A stretch of DNA of 14,423 nt, from assembly GCA_027018975.1 (NCBI GenBank), contig JALUXN010000120.1:1-14423 (forward strand), written 5' to 3'. The notes under the pieces were generated by a model, which saw only the letters and a program-made list of their open reading frames with translations, did not search any database and had not been told where the DNA came from. Below, one piece after another: positions 13,161 through 14,423 of this stretch (its first letter is position 1; the number at the start of each line of letters is the position of its first letter). This DNA comes from Mariprofundaceae bacterium (GTDB lineage: Bacteria > Pseudomonadota > Zetaproteobacteria > Mariprofundales > Mariprofundaceae). A program made the translations under genes and the position numbers.

Positions 13161-13828
13161 CGGCCTGCGCTCACATCCAGCCCACGTCGATTGATGGTAT
13201 AGACCAGCGACAGCATCACAAACGACACGGCCAGCAGAATCAGCGCCAGTATCCACGCCTGATCCGACTGCTGCATCTCCACCATGTCGAACAGGGCAAT
13301 GCTGGCCACTTTGGTTTCGCCGGGGATCGAACCGCCGACCATCAGCACCACACCAAATTCACCCATCGTATGGGCAAAAGAGAGTGCCGCCGCCACCAGT
13401 ACACCACCTTTGGCGGCCGGTAACATCACCTGCAACAGCGTCTGCTTCATGTTCAGACCCTGCGTCTGCGCCATCTCCAGCCAGCTCACAGGAATCGACC
13501 GCAACGCTTGCTGCATCGGCTGCACGGCGAACGGCAGGCTGTACAAGATCGAAGCGGCTACCATGCCGGAGAACGAGAAGGCGAGCGAACGATTGAAGAG
13601 TGATTGCCATGCGCCGCCAATGATTGAATCCGGCGCCATCATCACCAGTACGAAATAACCCAGTACCGTCGGCGGCAACACCAAAGGCAAGGCCACGACA
13701 ACCTCCAGCGCAGTGCGTCCGGCAAACGATTTGAACGCCAGTAGATAAGCCAGCGGCAGGGCGATGCACAGGAGAATGATGGTCGTGACCAGCGCCAGTT
13801 GCAGGGAGATCAGTAGTGATTCAAGCAT
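13157..13828 (-). CDS. modB: Molybdate ABC transporter permease
   Basis: An inner-membrane permease of 223 residues with about five or six hydrophobic segments (near 10-32, 43-64, 86-104, 140-155, 192-212). Typical ModB features are LPLVLPPTVLGYFVL (47-61), the EAA-type cytoplasmic loop EMAQTQG...VMLPAAKGG (118-142) that contacts ModC, and TMGEFGVVLMVGGSIPGET (154-172). The ATG at 13828 overlaps the upstream HepT-like stop by 8 nt (ATGCTTGA), so its translation may depend on the toxin cistron. The periplasmic binding protein gene modA is not in the window; it may lie beyond the mntA gene, or elsewhere. Confidence 0.95.
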   Translation of the reverse strand: MLESLLISLQLALVTTIILLCIALPLAYLLAFKSFAGRTALEVVVALPLVLPPTVLGYFVLVMMAPDSIIGGAWQSLFNRSLAFSFSGMVAASILYSLPFAVQPMQQALRSIPVSWLEMAQTQGLNMKQTLLQVMLPAAKGGVLVAAALSFAHTMGEFGVVLMVGGSIPGETKVASIALFDMVEMQQSDQAWILALILLAVSFVMLSLVYTINRRGLDVSAGR

Positions 13829-14153
13829 CCCGTAACAGCGACTGCATACATGTCTCTAACTTGGGCAGGTGTTCCTGAATTACAGCGTTGATGGTGACTG
13901 GATCAATATCACCAAGGTAGTTGTGTACCAGAATATTGCGAAAACTGCTGATTTCACGCCACGGAATATCGGCATGCTTTGCCTTGTGCGCATCCGGAAT
14001 GGATTGTGTGGCTTCGGATAAGGTCTGCAGATTTCTTATCGCTGCATCATAAAGGATGTCATCATGCAGAATATCGCCGCGCTGTTGAATGCGTTGAATC
14101 TTGTCAATGGCATCAAGAATATGGCGTGCGTAAACCGTCCAATCTTTTTTCAT
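13821..14153 (-). CDS. hepT: HepT-like HEPN RNase toxin (DUF86)
   Basis: A 110-residue helical protein of the DUF86/HepT family. The start MKKDWTVYARHILDAIDKI is typical, and the RNase motif RNILVHNYL (72-80) keeps the R-N-xxx-H-x-Y residues needed for cleavage. In characterised MntA/HepT pairs this tyrosine is the residue AMPylated by the antitoxin. The ATG at 14153 overlaps the mntA stop (ATGA), the usual antitoxin-first order. Its stop codon lies within the first codons of modB (8-nt overlap). It differs clearly in sequence and length from the HI0074-like protein at 10908, so the two are separate acquisitions rather than a recent duplication. Confidence 0.9.
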   Translation of the reverse strand: MKKDWTVYARHILDAIDKIQRIQQRGDILHDDILYDAAIRNLQTLSEATQSIPDAHKAKHADIPWREISSFRNILVHNYLGDIDPVTINAVIQEHLPKLETCMQSLLRDA

Positions 14154-14422
14154 AGTTCAATCGCTTCCGCCAAAATCCGATCACGCAGATATGGACTCAA
14201 TTCGTGCTCCGGCACCAGATCAACAGAGCGTTTGAGCAGTTGTTGCAGTTGCTCTGTAAATGGCATGCGCTGTTTAAACAGGTCATAGCCTCGAGGGAGC
14301 TCCACCAGAAAATCAATATCGCTTTCGCTGTTCTCTTCGCCGCGTGCAACAGAACCAAACACGCGAACACGCAATACACCATACTCATGGGCAAGATGCT
14401 CAATATCTGACTTTTTTTGGTG
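14150..14422 (-). CDS. mntA: MntA-like minimal nucleotidyltransferase antitoxin, 5' end beyond window
   Basis: The frame stays open to the window edge. The nucleotidyltransferase signature RVFGSVARGEENSESDIDF contains the GSx10DxD catalytic pattern, and VDLVPEHELSPYLRDRIL followed by AEAIEL is the standard C-terminus of HepT-associated MntA proteins. A TTG at 14374 could start it, but the codons before it (reading SDIEHLAHEYGVLR) look like the normal N-terminal helix of the family, so the real start is probably outside the window. The stop overlaps hepT by ATGA. Function is assigned from the family: AMPylation and neutralisation of HepT. Confidence 0.85.
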   Translation of the reverse strand, partial: HQKKSDIEHLAHEYGVLRVRVFGSVARGEENSESDIDFLVELPRGYDLFKQRMPFTEQLQQLLKRSVDLVPEHELSPYLRDRILAEAIEL

Positions 14423-14423
14423 A

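Noticed and set aside
10908..14153. The two HEPN/nucleotidyltransferase pairs as a recent duplication
   Set aside because: The HEPN proteins differ in length (140 and 110 residues) and in sequence outside the RNxxxHxY motif, and the transferases differ in signature spacing; they look like separate families.
1..14423. CRISPR array, tRNA or rRNA genes, IS element
   Set aside because: No regularly spaced repeats, no tRNA-like cloverleaf and no transposase gene were seen on either strand. This was a reading by eye, so a covariance-model scan would be more certain.

Overview
The window is chromosomal DNA from a Gram-negative proteobacterium. The evidence is an outer-membrane beta-barrel porin, a classical rpsO-pnp pair, and a molybdenum cofactor (Moco) set of the MoeA/Mog/MobA/MobB/MoaC/MoaD/MoaE type with ModBC transport. 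The sequence alone does not fix a lower taxon; a gamma- or zeta-like sulfur or iron oxidiser is only a guess. All genes but one are on the minus strand, so transcription runs from high to low coordinates.

Layout, in the direction of transcription. (A) 14422-8691 is a very tightly packed gene string: mntA-hepT (5' end cut by the window edge), modB, modC, moaC, mazE-mazF, a second HEPN/nucleotidyltransferase pair, moaD, moaE, mobB, mobA. Most junctions overlap by 4 nt (ATGA) or 8 nt. The breaks are a mazEF promoter/operator gap, a short mazF-HEPN gap, and a 141-nt gap before mobA filled by a long hairpin repeat. (B) A small secreted DUF2141 protein (8277-8726, plus strand) runs tail-to-tail into mobA and is divergent from moeA. 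(C) 8206-1636: moeA, a broken 5' fragment of mog, a large SWIM-SNF2 helicase, intact mog, and an alginate-export-type porin. (D) rpsO and the 5' part of pnp, separated by a terminator-like hairpin.

The core biology is molybdate uptake (ModBC; no modA is visible), molybdopterin synthesis (MoaC, MoaD, MoaE; no moaA is visible), Mo insertion (Mog, MoeA) and guanylation to the dinucleotide cofactor (MobA, MobB).

Three things stand out. First, three toxin-antitoxin-type modules (MntA/HepT, MazEF, HI0073/HI0074-like) sit inside this biosynthetic operon, and two of them overlap the next Moco gene (modB, moaD) by 8 nt, which suggests translational coupling. Second, the moeA-mog junction occurs twice as diverged direct repeats flanking the SNF2 gene; this scar suggests how the helicase was inserted, and one copy now encodes a 29-codon peptide whose stop overlaps the helicase start. 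Third, a palindromic repeat family has a full copy abutting the mobA start codon and an internally deleted copy after the porin. ModC is also unusual: it is short, has no C-terminal molybdate-binding (TOBE) domain, and lacks the usual Q-loop glutamine.
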